48,210 nucleotides of DNA from CAZCAQ01 sp964540135. Its GTDB lineage: Bacteria > Patescibacteriota > WWE3 > UBA101185 > UBA10185. The stretch is from positions 1 to 48,210 of the forward strand of contig CAZILK010000008.1 of the NCBI GenBank assembly GCA_964540135.1. The letters are read 5' to 3'. Within the stretch, counting starts at the first letter, position 1. Each line of letters opens with the position of its first letter. Shown piece after piece: positions 14,457 through 22,800 of the stretch. The notes under the pieces are model-generated. The model did not search any database and was not told the DNA's origin. It saw only the letters and a program-made list of their open reading frames with translations. A program made the position numbers and the translations under genes.

Positions 14457-15533
14457 TTAAAGGAAACTCTCCAAACCCTTTTTCTTTAGTTCTTTTATAA
14501 TTTCTCCAACTTTTCCGGTCTTCTCTTTGTGTATTACTAAAAGAGCATCGTCTGTATCTACGACAACTACTTCATCAACGCCATAAATGACTACTAGCTT
14601 GCCGTCTCGAGCTTTTCCAAATGAATCCTCTGAGTCTAAAATTATAGTCTTCTTTCTCTTGGTACCGGAGCTTTCAACAAAATCCTGAACACTCCCCCAA
14701 GTACCGAAATCGGTCCAAACAAAGTTTGTTAGTGCGATTATGAAGTTTTCTTTATTTAAAAGATTTACAGTAACTTCTTCAGTAGAGCCTGCTTCCATAG
14801 TTGCATAGATCTCGTTAATCTTACTCTCCTCGTTCTCATCTCCTAATACATCTTTGATCTTCATCAAAGCTTTGTACCAATCTGGCCTAAACTTCCTGTA
14901 AGCCTCAAGTATCATGTTCGGATAGCATGCAAAGTGGTTAACATGTAAAACAACATGAAAATCATTTATGAGTTGCTCAGTAGCCCTGTAATCATTAAGT
15001 CTAGGCACAAAAGAATCGCATTCGTAGAAATCTACTGAATTCACTGTTTTTACTAAGTTTGCAAGTTTCAAGTAATCAGCACCCATCTCAGGTTTTATCG
15101 CTTTCTTACCGCCGGTAACAAACTTCTTTTCAGTCATAACAATCTTTTCTATCTCCTCTACATACATAAGAAAGTTCTCTTGCGGTAACCTAACAACATC
15201 AGACTGTATAAGCATCAATATCTCATCAGGTGCTATTAATGACAGCTTTAAAAACGCATACCCCTCGCCAGGACCTCTGCTCTTCTCATAATCAGGTTCG
15301 ATTATTAAGTTATTAAAGCTAATTTGAGGTGCCTGTTCTAATACGTGTTTTACATATTTTCTTTTAGTTGATACGAATATATCCGATGGCGCATACTTTG
15401 AAAGTAGTACCTCGATATTCTGCGCAAATGTTGATGAATTACCTGTGACAGGCTGGAACTGCTTTGGTATTGAGCTTCTGCTAAGTGGCCAGAGTTTTGT
15501 TCCCTGACCTCCTGCTGTAACTATAAATTTCAT
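14457..15533 (-). CDS. manC: Mannose-1-phosphate guanylyltransferase-like nucleotidyltransferase
   Basis: The 358-residue protein starts with the sugar-nucleotidyltransferase signature TAGGQGTKLWPLSR followed by IPKQFQPV, the form typical of ManC/AlgA enzymes that make GDP-mannose. QSDVVRL near residue 115 occupies the place of the metal-binding aspartate, and TNFVWTDFGTWGSV is the family's substrate-loop region. An isomerase cupin domain is absent, so this is the monofunctional form. GDP-mannose would feed the glycosyltransferases in this window. The gene starts only seven bases after the encoded CCA of tRNA-Leu(GAG), so its mRNA is probably released by tRNA 3' processing. The nucleotide specificity is inferred from family. 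Confidence 0.88.
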   Translation of the reverse strand: MKFIVTAGGQGTKLWPLSRSSIPKQFQPVTGNSSTFAQNIEVLLSKYAPSDIFVSTKRKYVKHVLEQAPQISFNNLIIEPDYEKSRGPGEGYAFLKLSLIAPDEILMLIQSDVVRLPQENFLMYVEEIEKIVMTEKKFVTGGKKAIKPEMGADYLKLANLVKTVNSVDFYECDSFVPRLNDYRATEQLINDFHVVLHVNHFACYPNMILEAYRKFRPDWYKALMKIKDVLGDENEESKINEIYATMEAGSTEEVTVNLLNKENFIIALTNFVWTDFGTWGSVQDFVESSGTKRKKTIILDSEDSFGKARDGKLVVIYGVDEVVVVDTDDALLVIHKEKTGKVGEIIKELKKKGLESFL

Positions 15534-15540
15534 GTTTAAA

Positions 15541-15627
15541 TGGTGGGTAGGACAGGACTTGAACCTGCACAGGTTTTACCCCACAACGACCTCAACGTTG
15601 CGCGTATACCAATTCCGCCACCTACCC
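15541..15627 (-). tRNA. tRNA-Leu (anticodon GAG)
   Basis: A class II tRNA with a long variable arm. Acceptor GGGTAGG pairs with CCTACCC, CCA at 15541-15543. Anticodon stem CAACG/CGTTG encloses TTGAGGT, giving GAG. TATAAT on the same strand lies at 15640-15645. Confidence 0.96.
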
Positions 15628-15713
15628 ATTTGCTTACCGATTATACCAAAAAAGCTTATAACTTGAACTAGCAGTTAAGAACTGGTGCTAGATTTAAGTT
15701 TATCAAAGCTTTG

Positions 15714-15800
15714 TGGTGCCGAAGGTGGGACTCGAACCCACACTTCCTTGCGGAAACTGCCCTCTGAAGACAGCGAGTCTACCAATTCCTCCACTTCGGC
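15714..15800 (-). tRNA. tRNA-Leu (anticodon CAG)
   Basis: A class II tRNA with acceptor GCCGAAG/CTTCGGC and CCA at 15714-15716. Anticodon stem CTGTC/GGCAG (one G-U) encloses TTCAGAG, giving CAG. TAGAAT lies at 15811-15816. Confidence 0.96.
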
Positions 15801-15857
15801 AATTGTGCTTATTCTACTACAAAATAATACGCCAAACATAAACTACCAGCTTTGAAA

Positions 15858-16808
15858 CTAATGTCTTATATGTAAAAGGTTGGAAAAACTTATCTCTTTA
15901 GTTGATTCATCAACTTCCCAGTTAGGGTAAAGGCAGTTCTCTACTTTAATTTTAAAAAGTCTAGTATAAGCAAATATACCGATATAAAGCGCAAAATATA
16001 CAGGATTTTTAAAGAATTCTACAAGCGCACCCTTAATAATTGCTGTTTTTGGTATTGTGTATTCTTTTGTTAAATCTCCAAAGCGTTCGTATGAGTCCAT
16101 CTCATCTTTTGAATACTGGAATCTAGAACTCTTTCTAATGTGCTCAATGATATTTTGGGGACTTCTAAAATAAAGAGGCGTATCCCAAATACATTTATAC
16201 TGCCCACCCATTTTTTTGTTTTCAAAATACAAATAAGCATCAAGAGAAACCGAATCTGTTTCAACATACATGCTCTTTAAATAAGCTGTTTTAAATGCCA
16301 TGAGCCTACCAAGACAAGCAAGATAGTTGTCTCCTTTGTTCCAATATTTGCCAATTGAGTTACTAAGAGTTGTGCCAATTGAGATACCACCTTCGGTTAA
16401 AGTTAGCGGTCTTAAAGGCTGGTTGCGTACCCCAACAAAAGTTGTACCTTGTGTATCAAATGCTTTAAGAGTACTTACTACTGTTAATGGATCGAAAAGT
16501 ACATCATCTTGAGTCAAGATAACTATCTCCTCAGTTGTTATATCAAGTATCTGTTTTTGCTTGGCAAAAGCACTTGTCTCGTACTTATTCTCATATAGCT
16601 CAACTTCCAGAGCTTCAAGAGCTGCTTTTATATAGGGCTTTATCTTGACGTGATCAGCGACAATTACTATCCTAAAGTCTGATGGTACGTGAAGAGAGCT
16701 CCTTAGGGATTTAACAGTCTCAATAATTTGAGCTTCACCGTAACATGTTGTTATACCAACCAAAAAGGAGGGTAAGGATTGCTTTACAGGAACGATTTTC
16801 CGTTTCAT
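15858..16808 (-). CDS. Family 2 glycosyltransferase
   Basis: The 316-residue protein has a GT-A fold: FLVGITTCYGEAQIIETVKSL at the N-terminus and LTQDDVLFDP near residue 98 in place of the usual DxD, binding metal and nucleotide sugar. ACLGRLMAFK and DAYLYFENKKMG fit the acceptor half. A hydrophobic stretch near residues 255-280 could touch the membrane. It likely adds sugars to a surface glycan or lipid carrier; neither donor nor acceptor can be named. A TAAAAT box at 16815-16820 ends exactly six bases before the ATG, suggesting a leaderless mRNA. Confidence 0.82.
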   Translation of the reverse strand: MKRKIVPVKQSLPSFLVGITTCYGEAQIIETVKSLRSSLHVPSDFRIVIVADHVKIKPYIKAALEALEVELYENKYETSAFAKQKQILDITTEEIVILTQDDVLFDPLTVVSTLKAFDTQGTTFVGVRNQPLRPLTLTEGGISIGTTLSNSIGKYWNKGDNYLACLGRLMAFKTAYLKSMYVETDSVSLDAYLYFENKKMGGQYKCIWDTPLYFRSPQNIIEHIRKSSRFQYSKDEMDSYERFGDLTKEYTIPKTAIIKGALVEFFKNPVYFALYIGIFAYTRLFKIKVENCLYPNWEVDESTKEISFSNLLHIRH

Positions 16809-16814
16809 TTTGAG

Positions 16815-16820
16815 ATTTTA
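16815..16820 (-). promoter_or_regulatory. -10 box of leaderless GT2 gene
   Basis: TAAAAT on the minus strand, then six bases, then ATG (16808). No clear -35 is seen. Confidence 0.4.
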
Positions 16821-16896
16821 CTCTATTTTTGCCAAAGCTCATAGTACGTAATTTGATGCCTTTAAAATGCCTATTTGATAATAAAAAAGAATGCTA

Positions 16897-16902
16897 TACA
16901 AT
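16897..16902 (+). promoter_or_regulatory. -10 box of leaderless FMN-protein gene
   Basis: TTGATA (16875-16880), 16 bases, TACAAT (16897-16902), six bases, ATG at 16909. The box lies on top of the earlier in-frame ATG at 16891, which decides for the later start. Confidence 0.6.
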
Positions 16903-16908
16903 TTATTA

Positions 16909-17370
16909 ATGGAGCAGGAAGAGTTAAAACAAGAAGTTTTAAGCTTTTTAAGAGGCTACCCAGTCATGAGTATCGCTGTAAGCCTTGAAAACAAGCCTAT
17001 GGCCTCAGTTGTAGTCTTTACAGTCGCTGATGACTTCACTTTTCATTTTGTAACCCAAAAAAACAGTTATAAAGCAAAAGCTCTATTAAAAAATCCTCAA
17101 ATTAGCATGACGATCTGGAAAATGAATGACACTTTAGTTCAAGCTGATGCTGTTGTTAACGCTGTGCCTGATTCTCAGATTGATGCATATCTTTCAGCCA
17201 TTGCAGCCTCAAATGAAAAGCTAAATGATTTCTGGCCGCCGTTAATTAGAATATCAGATGATGAGTATATTGTATTTGAGATAAAACCAACCTGGCTTCG
17301 TATACTCGATTTAAAAAGTGACACTATAAAGTCTTTAGATACATCTTTCAAAGAAATTAAGCTTGCATAA
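16909..17370 (+). CDS. Pyridoxamine 5'-phosphate oxidase-like FMN-binding protein
   Basis: The start is taken at 16909 because the promoter -10 covers the alternative ATG at 16891; the product then has 153 residues (MEQEELKQEVLSFL). It has the split-barrel pattern of the PNPOx-like family: an N-terminal helix, MSIAVSLENKPMASVVVF, then FHFVTQKNSYKAKALLKNPQISMTI, where the ts-KA-l-NP-vs pattern is typical for FMN contact. Such proteins bind FMN or related flavins and act as oxidoreductases; the substrate is unknown. The stop TAA is followed directly by the ATG of a response regulator, so the two are co-translated. Confidence 0.8.
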   Translation: MEQEELKQEVLSFLRGYPVMSIAVSLENKPMASVVVFTVADDFTFHFVTQKNSYKAKALLKNPQISMTIWKMNDTLVQADAVVNAVPDSQIDAYLSAIAASNEKLNDFWPPLIRISDDEYIVFEIKPTWLRILDLKSDTIKSLDTSFKEIKLA

Positions 17371-17742
17371 ATGAAAAAGATATTAGTTGTTGAAGACGAT
17401 AAATTTTTACTCCAAGTCTATAAAACTAAGCTACAAGCAAGAGGGCACGAAGTATACACTTTAGAATCAGGAGAAGGTGTTATGGAAGCTGTTAAAACAA
17501 ATTCTGTGGATGCGGTTTTACTCGATATTATCTTGCCTAAAAAAGACGGAATCAAAATATTAAAAGAGTTAAAGCGCGACGAGCAAACAAAGAATATACC
17601 TGTTGTCATGCTGTCTGTACTTAGCTCGGGAGATATGTTAACTCAAATAAAAGAATTAGGACCTGATGCGGTCAAATCTAAAATGGAAGCAACTTTTGAC
17701 AATGTTCTAGATTCACTTAAGACTGTCTGGGGAAGTAAATAG
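17371..17742 (+). CDS. Stand-alone response-regulator receiver domain
   Basis: The 123 residues form a CheY-like receiver: acidic pocket E8-D9-D10, phospho-acceptor D52 in LLDIILP, a switch serine S82 in VMLSVLS, and lysine near 102-104 in VKSKM, where the usual motif is K-P. There is no output domain, so it must act by protein contact. No histidine kinase gene is in the window. It begins at the base after the stop of the FMN-protein gene, an unusual pairing that hints at redox-linked signalling. That link is only inference. Confidence 0.88.
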   Translation: MKKILVVEDDKFLLQVYKTKLQARGHEVYTLESGEGVMEAVKTNSVDAVLLDIILPKKDGIKILKELKRDEQTKNIPVVMLSVLSSGDMLTQIKELGPDAVKSKMEATFDNVLDSLKTVWGSK

Positions 17743-17753
17743 TAGTTAGTATA

Positions 17754-17828
17754 TGGTGAGGGCGGTGGGATTCGAACCCACGACCTGTCGGTTAAGAGCC
17801 GAATGCTCTACCACTGAGCTACGCCCCC
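17754..17828 (-). tRNA. tRNA-Lys (anticodon CTT)
   Basis: Acceptor GGGGGCG pairs with CGCCCTC (one G-U), CCA at 17754-17756. The anticodon loop CTCTTAA gives CTT; the outermost anticodon-stem pair is a T-C mismatch. TAGAAT lies at 17840-17845. Confidence 0.93.
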
Positions 17829-17877
17829 ATAACTTTAATATTCTATCAAATTAGCTTGAGAAAAACAGAGTAAGTTA

Positions 17878-19155
17878 CTATGATCCTATCCCTGATATGT
17901 TCTTTTTCCCAGTAAACATACTAAGAATTAGCGGTATGAAAACACTAGCAAAAACTCCAAGGGATACGACTAAAGCAAAGTCTCTTAAAACCCCTCCATC
18001 CATTGATATGCCAAGAGCATAAGAAAACAAGACATAAGGAATCTTTGTAATTAAAGCAACGGTTGATAGAACTGTTGCTCGGTATTTAGAATTAACCTTC
18101 TTATTAATAATAATAGACAGCCACGGCGTACCAAGGTTCCCTGCAACGGAAATTAAAAGCATAGGTATAATTCCCCAAAGTCCAATGTCAAAAGCAGTTA
18201 GGAAAAGTCCTATACCGATGAGTAGCGTTAAAAATATAATACCCGTTCCATCGCCTAAAAACTTTCTAAAGAAATGCAGTTTATAAATAGCAAAAGCAGA
18301 AACAAGATAAAGCGCTGGAGAGACTATTGCTAGCATCTTTGCATCCATACCAAAACTAACAGCCATAACAGGCTTTAAAAGTCCCCAATCAAAGATAAAG
18401 AAAGTCCCAAGAACTATAAATATACTGACTATGTATTTCCTAAGACTGGGGTGGAATAAGCTTCTAACCCCAATACCAAGCTGGCTTATATAGTTAGTAA
18501 ATGAAAACTTAATAGTTTCTACTTTTGGTTCTTTAAGAGTGAGTGCTACAAAAATAGCAATTACCTGAGCAACTCCCCAGAATATATAAGGGAATCTAAC
18601 ATTAATTCCAAACAAGAACCTCCCACCTATAAAAGTAGCCATAACAAGAGAAAGTATCATGATTATATTTGTTAAAGAAATAACAGCTTCATAGTCATCT
18701 TCTCTGCCTTGTTCAAGTAAACTATCATAAGCTAAAGCTTCTGATGTCCCTGAGTACAAAGCAAACCCTGCTTGGAATAATAGAAGCCCTATAAGCATTG
18801 AGCTAAAGCCGGATGCAGAAGCCATTGTAAATATCCCGATTGAGGTAAAAATGAACGATGATATGATAGTTTTCTTTTTACCAATTAGATCTGCTATTGC
18901 ACCAGTTGGAATCTCAAGCATAAGTCCAAATCCAAAGCCAAGCGCATCTATTGTTCCTATCTTATCGTAACTGAGAAACAATGCCCAAAAAAACAACCAA
19001 CTCGATTCACCAAATAACAAATTGGTTAAGAAAGTTAATATATAGTATTGCTTAATGTTTTTGATCTTTAGAAGAAGCTTTTGTTTCTTGAAAAAGCCGC
19101 CTGATTTATGTTTATCTGCCTTTTCTATCATATATGTATCACCAAAACTAGTCAT
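17878..19155 (-). CDS. Major facilitator superfamily transporter
   Basis: The protein of about 425 residues has roughly twelve membrane segments in two halves and the MFS loop 2-3 motif in the form GAIADLIGKKKTI. GFALYSGTSEALAYDSLLEQGRED, between segments 4 and 5, resembles a subgroup of poorly characterised bacterial MFS proteins. The start is ATG 19155, which directly follows the encoded CCA of tRNA-Arg; a second Met at 19131 is possible. The longer reading (starting in the tRNA) is an artefact. The substrate is unknown; the gene stands alone. Confidence 0.85.
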   Translation of the reverse strand: MTSFGDTYMIEKADKHKSGGFFKKQKLLLKIKNIKQYYILTFLTNLLFGESSWLFFWALFLSYDKIGTIDALGFGFGLMLEIPTGAIADLIGKKKTIISSFIFTSIGIFTMASASGFSSMLIGLLLFQAGFALYSGTSEALAYDSLLEQGREDDYEAVISLTNIIMILSLVMATFIGGRFLFGINVRFPYIFWGVAQVIAIFVALTLKEPKVETIKFSFTNYISQLGIGVRSLFHPSLRKYIVSIFIVLGTFFIFDWGLLKPVMAVSFGMDAKMLAIVSPALYLVSAFAIYKLHFFRKFLGDGTGIIFLTLLIGIGLFLTAFDIGLWGIIPMLLISVAGNLGTPWLSIIINKKVNSKYRATVLSTVALITKIPYVLFSYALGISMDGGVLRDFALVVSLGVFASVFIPLILSMFTGKKNISGIGS

Positions 19156-19231
19156 TGGCGCCCCCGGAGAGATTCGAACTCCCGACCCCACGGTTCGAAG
19201 CCGCGTACTCTATCCGCTGAGCTACGGGGGC
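19156..19231 (-). tRNA. tRNA-Arg (anticodon TCG)
   Basis: Acceptor GCCCCCG pairs with CGGGGGC, discriminator G, CCA at 19156-19158. Anticodon stem CGCGG/CCGTG encloses CTTCGAA, giving TCG. TATAAT lies at 19256-19261. The next base after CCA is the A of the MFS start codon. Confidence 0.95.
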
Positions 19232-19255
19232 ACAAATTGTGATGAAATCTGCTTG

Positions 19256-19270
19256 ATTATACTATATACT
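19256..19270. promoter_or_regulatory. Back-to-back -10 boxes (tRNA-Arg / leaderless membrane protein)
   Basis: ATTATA (19256-19261) is the minus-strand TATAAT for tRNA-Arg. TATACT (19265-19270) on the plus strand ends six bases before the GTG start at 19277. Only three bases separate the two. Confidence 0.5.
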
Positions 19271-19276
19271 CAATAA

Positions 19277-19771
19277 GTGCGAGGAATAAAGGCTTTTTAC
19301 TTAAAACATAAGAATATCGTTGATTTTACAGCTCCTTTTATCTATTTATTCGTTCTTCTGCTTAGTGTTCGGTACGTAACGAATGCAGTTAACAACCCAT
19401 CATTTAACATTACAGAAGAAAAAAAAGAACAGGAGCCAGAGAAAATAGAAGAAAAAGAACTTGATATAACTCTTGAGATTTATGATCAAAATTCTAAGCT
19501 TCTTAAGAGTGTTGAGACTAGTAATTACAAGAATACAAAATCAATTGCTGACTATCTCTCAAAACTCAGACGAGACGGGGATATATATTATGAACGAGTC
19601 TCATACATTAACAGGATTGACCTTGTCAAAGTCCTCGACCTATCTGACGAAGAAGCGCTTAAATGGGTGGTGATTGCAGGTGGGCAAGACATTACAAACG
19701 AAATTGATAACTTAACATTTGTTGAGCTTAACAACATTAAAAAGATAGAAATTAAGCGAGTTAATAAGTGA
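19277..19771 (+). CDS. Single-pass membrane protein with outer domain, function unknown
   Basis: The 164-residue protein starts at GTG 19277, six bases after a TATACT box. It has a short basic N-terminus, one membrane segment (about 16-36, APFIYLFVLLLSVRYV), a charged linker rich in Glu and Lys, and an outer domain of about 100 residues. That domain has a SIADYLSKLRRDG helix and a WVVIAGGQDI segment, loosely like DUF4430/beta-grasp modules (helix, then a Trp-containing strand and a late GD/NN turn), but I cannot claim homology. It ends five bases before the convergent MacB-like permease gene. Confidence 0.7.
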   Translation: MRGIKAFYLKHKNIVDFTAPFIYLFVLLLSVRYVTNAVNNPSFNITEEKKEQEPEKIEEKELDITLEIYDQNSKLLKSVETSNYKNTKSIADYLSKLRRDGDIYYERVSYINRIDLVKVLDLSDEEALKWVVIAGGQDITNEIDNLTFVELNNIKKIEIKRVNK

Positions 19772-19776
19772 TGGTG

Positions 19777-20952
19777 TTATTCAAAAGTTAAAGCTGCAAT
19801 CGGATCTTTTTTACCAGCATTGATCGCAGGATATGTCCCAAAAGTAATTCCAACTATAACTGAGAAGAGAAAAGATATAACAACAGCATATAAAGGTACG
19901 GTTGCTTCAATGTAGCTTTTTAATGCGATGGTCAATAAAAAGGCTAATATAACCCCTATAAAGCCCCCAGATACGCTAAGAACTACCGCTTCAAATAAAA
20001 ATTGCAGTGTAATATTAGACGGAGTTGCTCCAACTGCTTTTCTAAGTCCAATCTCTCTTGTTCTCTCAGTTACTGTTACAAGCATAATGTTCATGATACC
20101 TATACCGCCAACAAGAAGTGAAATACCTGCAATCATCCCAAGTCCTGCTGTTAACATCTGGAGAATACTCTGGAATGAGGCCAGCAGTTCAGCTTGTGAT
20201 ATAACCCCAAATTGATCCTCTTTCAAGTCTCTTAATAGAGCCATCTCTATTATTTTCTTAGCTTTTTGATCGTCATTTGGATCTTTTAGCTTGGCGGCAA
20301 TACTAGTAAAGTTTTCAACTTCTAAAACCTCCATAGCAGTTGTGTACGGCATGACAATGCCTTGATCATAAGAACTATTTTTTTGACCAAGCTCGCCAAT
20401 TATTAAAAACGAATCTTCATCGACTTTTACTCTCGTACCAAGAGGAGAAGTATCGCCATAAAGTTCTTTTTTTGCTTCAACACCTATTAATGCCACTTTC
20501 CTTTTCCCTCTCTCCTCAGCTAGAGTGAAGTTACGACCTGAAACTACTGGATAATTTGTTATATTAATTGCAGTACTATTAAGTCCAACAACAGTACCAT
20601 AGTATTCGTTGTTTCTGTGCTTAAAAGAGGCGCCTGCTCGAACTGAGGGACTGACATCAAGAACTACATCTTTTGCGTAGCGTTTAATTAAATCAAGATG
20701 TTTCTCCTCAAGCTTATTTGTTGAAAAAGCATTTGCAGGATCTGCTCGAAAATTAAATTTTCCCGGGGTGACAAGCATGAGATTTGTGCCAAGAGAGTTA
20801 AAACTACTTGCTATAAAGTTTTGAACACCAGTTCCAAGAGATAACATAGAAACAACGGCAAAAACACCAATTATGACCCCAAGCATAGTGAGGAATGCTC
20901 TTAGTTTATTTGCTCTAAGTGAATTTAGTGATGATAATAAAATCTCATTCAT
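19777..20952 (-). CDS. MacB/FtsX-type ABC permease, second copy
   Basis: The 391-residue permease has an N-terminal membrane segment after SSLNSLRANKLRAFLTMLGVIIG, a periplasm-like outer domain (about 45-260), and three C-terminal segments with the conserved GGIGIMNIMLVTVTERTREIGLRKAVGA motif. It overlaps the preceding permease gene by eight bases. The two permeases are paralogues of similar length. They probably form a heterodimer with the ATPase encoded at 22132-22800 and the adaptor encoded at 22784. In a cell without an outer membrane this type of system exports peptides or lipophilic compounds, or resists them. The substrate is unknown. Confidence 0.9.
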   Translation of the reverse strand: MNEILLSSLNSLRANKLRAFLTMLGVIIGVFAVVSMLSLGTGVQNFIASSFNSLGTNLMLVTPGKFNFRADPANAFSTNKLEEKHLDLIKRYAKDVVLDVSPSVRAGASFKHRNNEYYGTVVGLNSTAINITNYPVVSGRNFTLAEERGKRKVALIGVEAKKELYGDTSPLGTRVKVDEDSFLIIGELGQKNSSYDQGIVMPYTTAMEVLEVENFTSIAAKLKDPNDDQKAKKIIEMALLRDLKEDQFGVISQAELLASFQSILQMLTAGLGMIAGISLLVGGIGIMNIMLVTVTERTREIGLRKAVGATPSNITLQFLFEAVVLSVSGGFIGVILAFLLTIALKSYIEATVPLYAVVISFLFSVIVGITFGTYPAINAGKKDPIAALTFE

Positions 20953-22132
20953 ATCTTAGCGCCTCAATCGGATTTTTCTTACTAGCGCTATAAGCAGGAT
21001 AGGTTCCAAAAACCATCCCAACAACCGCAGAAAAGACAAATGCTATTAAAACTGTAGTTATGGAAACTTCTGTTTTAATAAAGTTGCTGATTATTAAACT
21101 AACAATATATGCAAATAACAGACCAATAATTCCTCCTAGAACACTGATTAGAACTGATTCAATTAAAAACTGAAAAGCTATATCAAGCTTTGTAGCACCA
21201 AGTGCCATTCTAAGCCCAACCTCTCTTGTTCTTTCTGTAACTGATACAAGCATAATATTCATGATGCCAATTCCCCCAACAAGAAGAGATATGGCTGCAA
21301 CAGCTCCAAGTCCAAGAGTCAGTACACCAAGAATCTGTTGAACTGTGGATAAAATGTCTGCTTGAGATAATACAGAGAACTCATCCTCATCAAGATCCCG
21401 AAGGAGAGCAAGTTCAATGTGTTTTTTTGACAGTTCAAGATTTTCACCTTCTTTTGTTTTAACAACAATATAGGTGTAGCGTTTAACACCAAAGGTTGAA
21501 GCAAGAGATGTATACGGAGCAAGTATTTGATTATCGTAATCAGAACTTTTCTCTTTAAAAATCCCAATAACTGTAAAACTTTTCTCATTAAGGATAATTG
21601 TTCTACCTATAGGATTAAGTGACCCAAAAAGGTCTTTTTGAACATTAGGTCCGATAACAACAACTCTTGCTTTTGAAGTTTGTTCGCTTTTTGTAAAAAA
21701 TCTTCCTGTTTCAATTATATAGTTATATATGTTGTTACCTTCAAAACTTGTACCAATAATCTCAGCATCAAAAGTTTTACCTTTATAATAGGCAGTGTTG
21801 TTGAGATTAACTGAAGGTGTTACATAAAGTACTTTGTCTTTTGCGTAAGTGTTAATGAGCTTTACATGCTTATCTGCAAGTTTGTTTCGAGTGAGTGATA
21901 GAGCTGGATCTCCCCCAAAATTCGCTCTTCCAGGGGCTACAAAAAGCAAATTAGAGCCTAACGCATCAAACTGCTCAGTTATATAGTTTTGAAAGCTCTT
22001 ACCAAGAGATATGAGTGTAACTACTGAGAAAACACCGATTATAACTCCAAGCATTGTTAAAAATGATCTCAGTTTATTAGCTTTAAGCGAGATGCTGGAT
22101 GAATGAATACCTTCGGTTAGTCTTGTTAACAT
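20945..22132 (-). CDS. MacB/FtsX-type ABC permease, first copy
   Basis: The 395-residue protein has the same layout as the next gene: SLKANKLRSFLTMLGVIIGVF at the first membrane segment, a large outer domain, and a C-terminal trio with GGIGIMNIMLVSVTERTREVGLRMALGA. The start shares a base with the ATPase stop, so translation is coupled. Tandem, diverged permease genes instead of one MacB suggest an obligate heterodimer. The nucleotide-binding domain is a separate protein, as in LolCDE, rather than fused as in Gram-negative MacB. Confidence 0.9.
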   Translation of the reverse strand: MLTRLTEGIHSSSISLKANKLRSFLTMLGVIIGVFSVVTLISLGKSFQNYITEQFDALGSNLLFVAPGRANFGGDPALSLTRNKLADKHVKLINTYAKDKVLYVTPSVNLNNTAYYKGKTFDAEIIGTSFEGNNIYNYIIETGRFFTKSEQTSKARVVVIGPNVQKDLFGSLNPIGRTIILNEKSFTVIGIFKEKSSDYDNQILAPYTSLASTFGVKRYTYIVVKTKEGENLELSKKHIELALLRDLDEDEFSVLSQADILSTVQQILGVLTLGLGAVAAISLLVGGIGIMNIMLVSVTERTREVGLRMALGATKLDIAFQFLIESVLISVLGGIIGLLFAYIVSLIISNFIKTEVSITTVLIAFVFSAVVGMVFGTYPAYSASKKNPIEALRYE

Positions 22133-22800
22133 TAAACAAGCTCCCCATCCTTAATTATGATCTTTCTTTTAGCAATTGCTGCTAACTCATCATCGTGTGT
22201 AACTAAGATTATTGTTTTCCCAAGCTCGTTTAACTTAATAAAAAGATTTTGAATATCTTCACCGGTTTTTGAGTCCAAGTTCCCGGTTGGCTCATCAGCA
22301 AAAATTAATGACGGGTCATTTACAAGAGCTCGTGCAATAGCAACACGTTGTTTTTGACCACCTGATAATTCGTTTGATTTGTTGCTCATTCTCTCCGATA
22401 ATTCAACAAGCTTAAGCATACTCTCAGCTTTGCCTATCCACTCTTTTCTTGGGACTTTACTGTACTTTAGAGGCAAGATTACATTATCAAGAGCTGAGGT
22501 TCGAGCAAGTAGATTAAAGGACTGGAAAACAAACCCTATTTCTTTGTTTCTAATTCTAGCAAGTTCTTTTTCTTTAAGTTTTGAAACAAGTCTATCGTTT
22601 AAATAAATCTCACCTGTTGTTGGAGTATCAAGAAGCCCTAACATATGCATAAGAGTTGATTTACCGGAACCGGACTTACCAACTATTGCAACAAACTCAC
22701 CTTCATAAATTGTTAAGGAAATATTTTTAACAGCAGCGATCTCTGTTTTATCAACTTTATAGATCTTAGAAACACCTTTAACATCAATTACTTTTCGCAT
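22132..22800 (-). CDS. MacB/LolD-type ABC ATPase
   Basis: The 222-residue ATPase has Walker A GKSGSGKST, a Q-loop in VFQSFNLLAR, the signature LSGGQKQRVAIARAL, Walker B LIFADEPTGNLDS and the switch His in VTHDDE. FADEPTGNLDS is characteristic of the MacB/LolD/FtsE branch. It overlaps the adaptor gene by 17 bases and the permease gene by one. It powers the exporter with the two FtsX-like permeases. Confidence 0.93.
   Translation of the reverse strand: MRKVIDVKGVSKIYKVDKTEIAAVKNISLTIYEGEFVAIVGKSGSGKSTLMHMLGLLDTPTTGEIYLNDRLVSKLKEKELARIRNKEIGFVFQSFNLLARTSALDNVILPLKYSKVPRKEWIGKAESMLKLVELSERMSNKSNELSGGQKQRVAIARALVNDPSLIFADEPTGNLDSKTGEDIQNLFIKLNELGKTIILVTHDDELAAIAKRKIIIKDGELV

Noticed and set aside
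19156..19191. N-terminal extension of the MFS protein (MGSGVRISPGAP)
   Set aside because: It is read out of the tRNA-Arg 3' half; ATG 19155 is the first start outside the tRNA.
19055..19276. Plus-strand ORF across tRNA-Arg (contains EIRTPDPTVRSRVLYPLSYGG)
   Set aside because: This is the antisense reading of a tRNA-Arg gene, a frequent database artefact; tRNA and the MFS gene explain the bases.
19777..22132. Recent tandem duplication of the MacB-like permease
   Set aside because: The two proteins are alike in layout but well diverged, so this is an old heterodimer and not a recent event.
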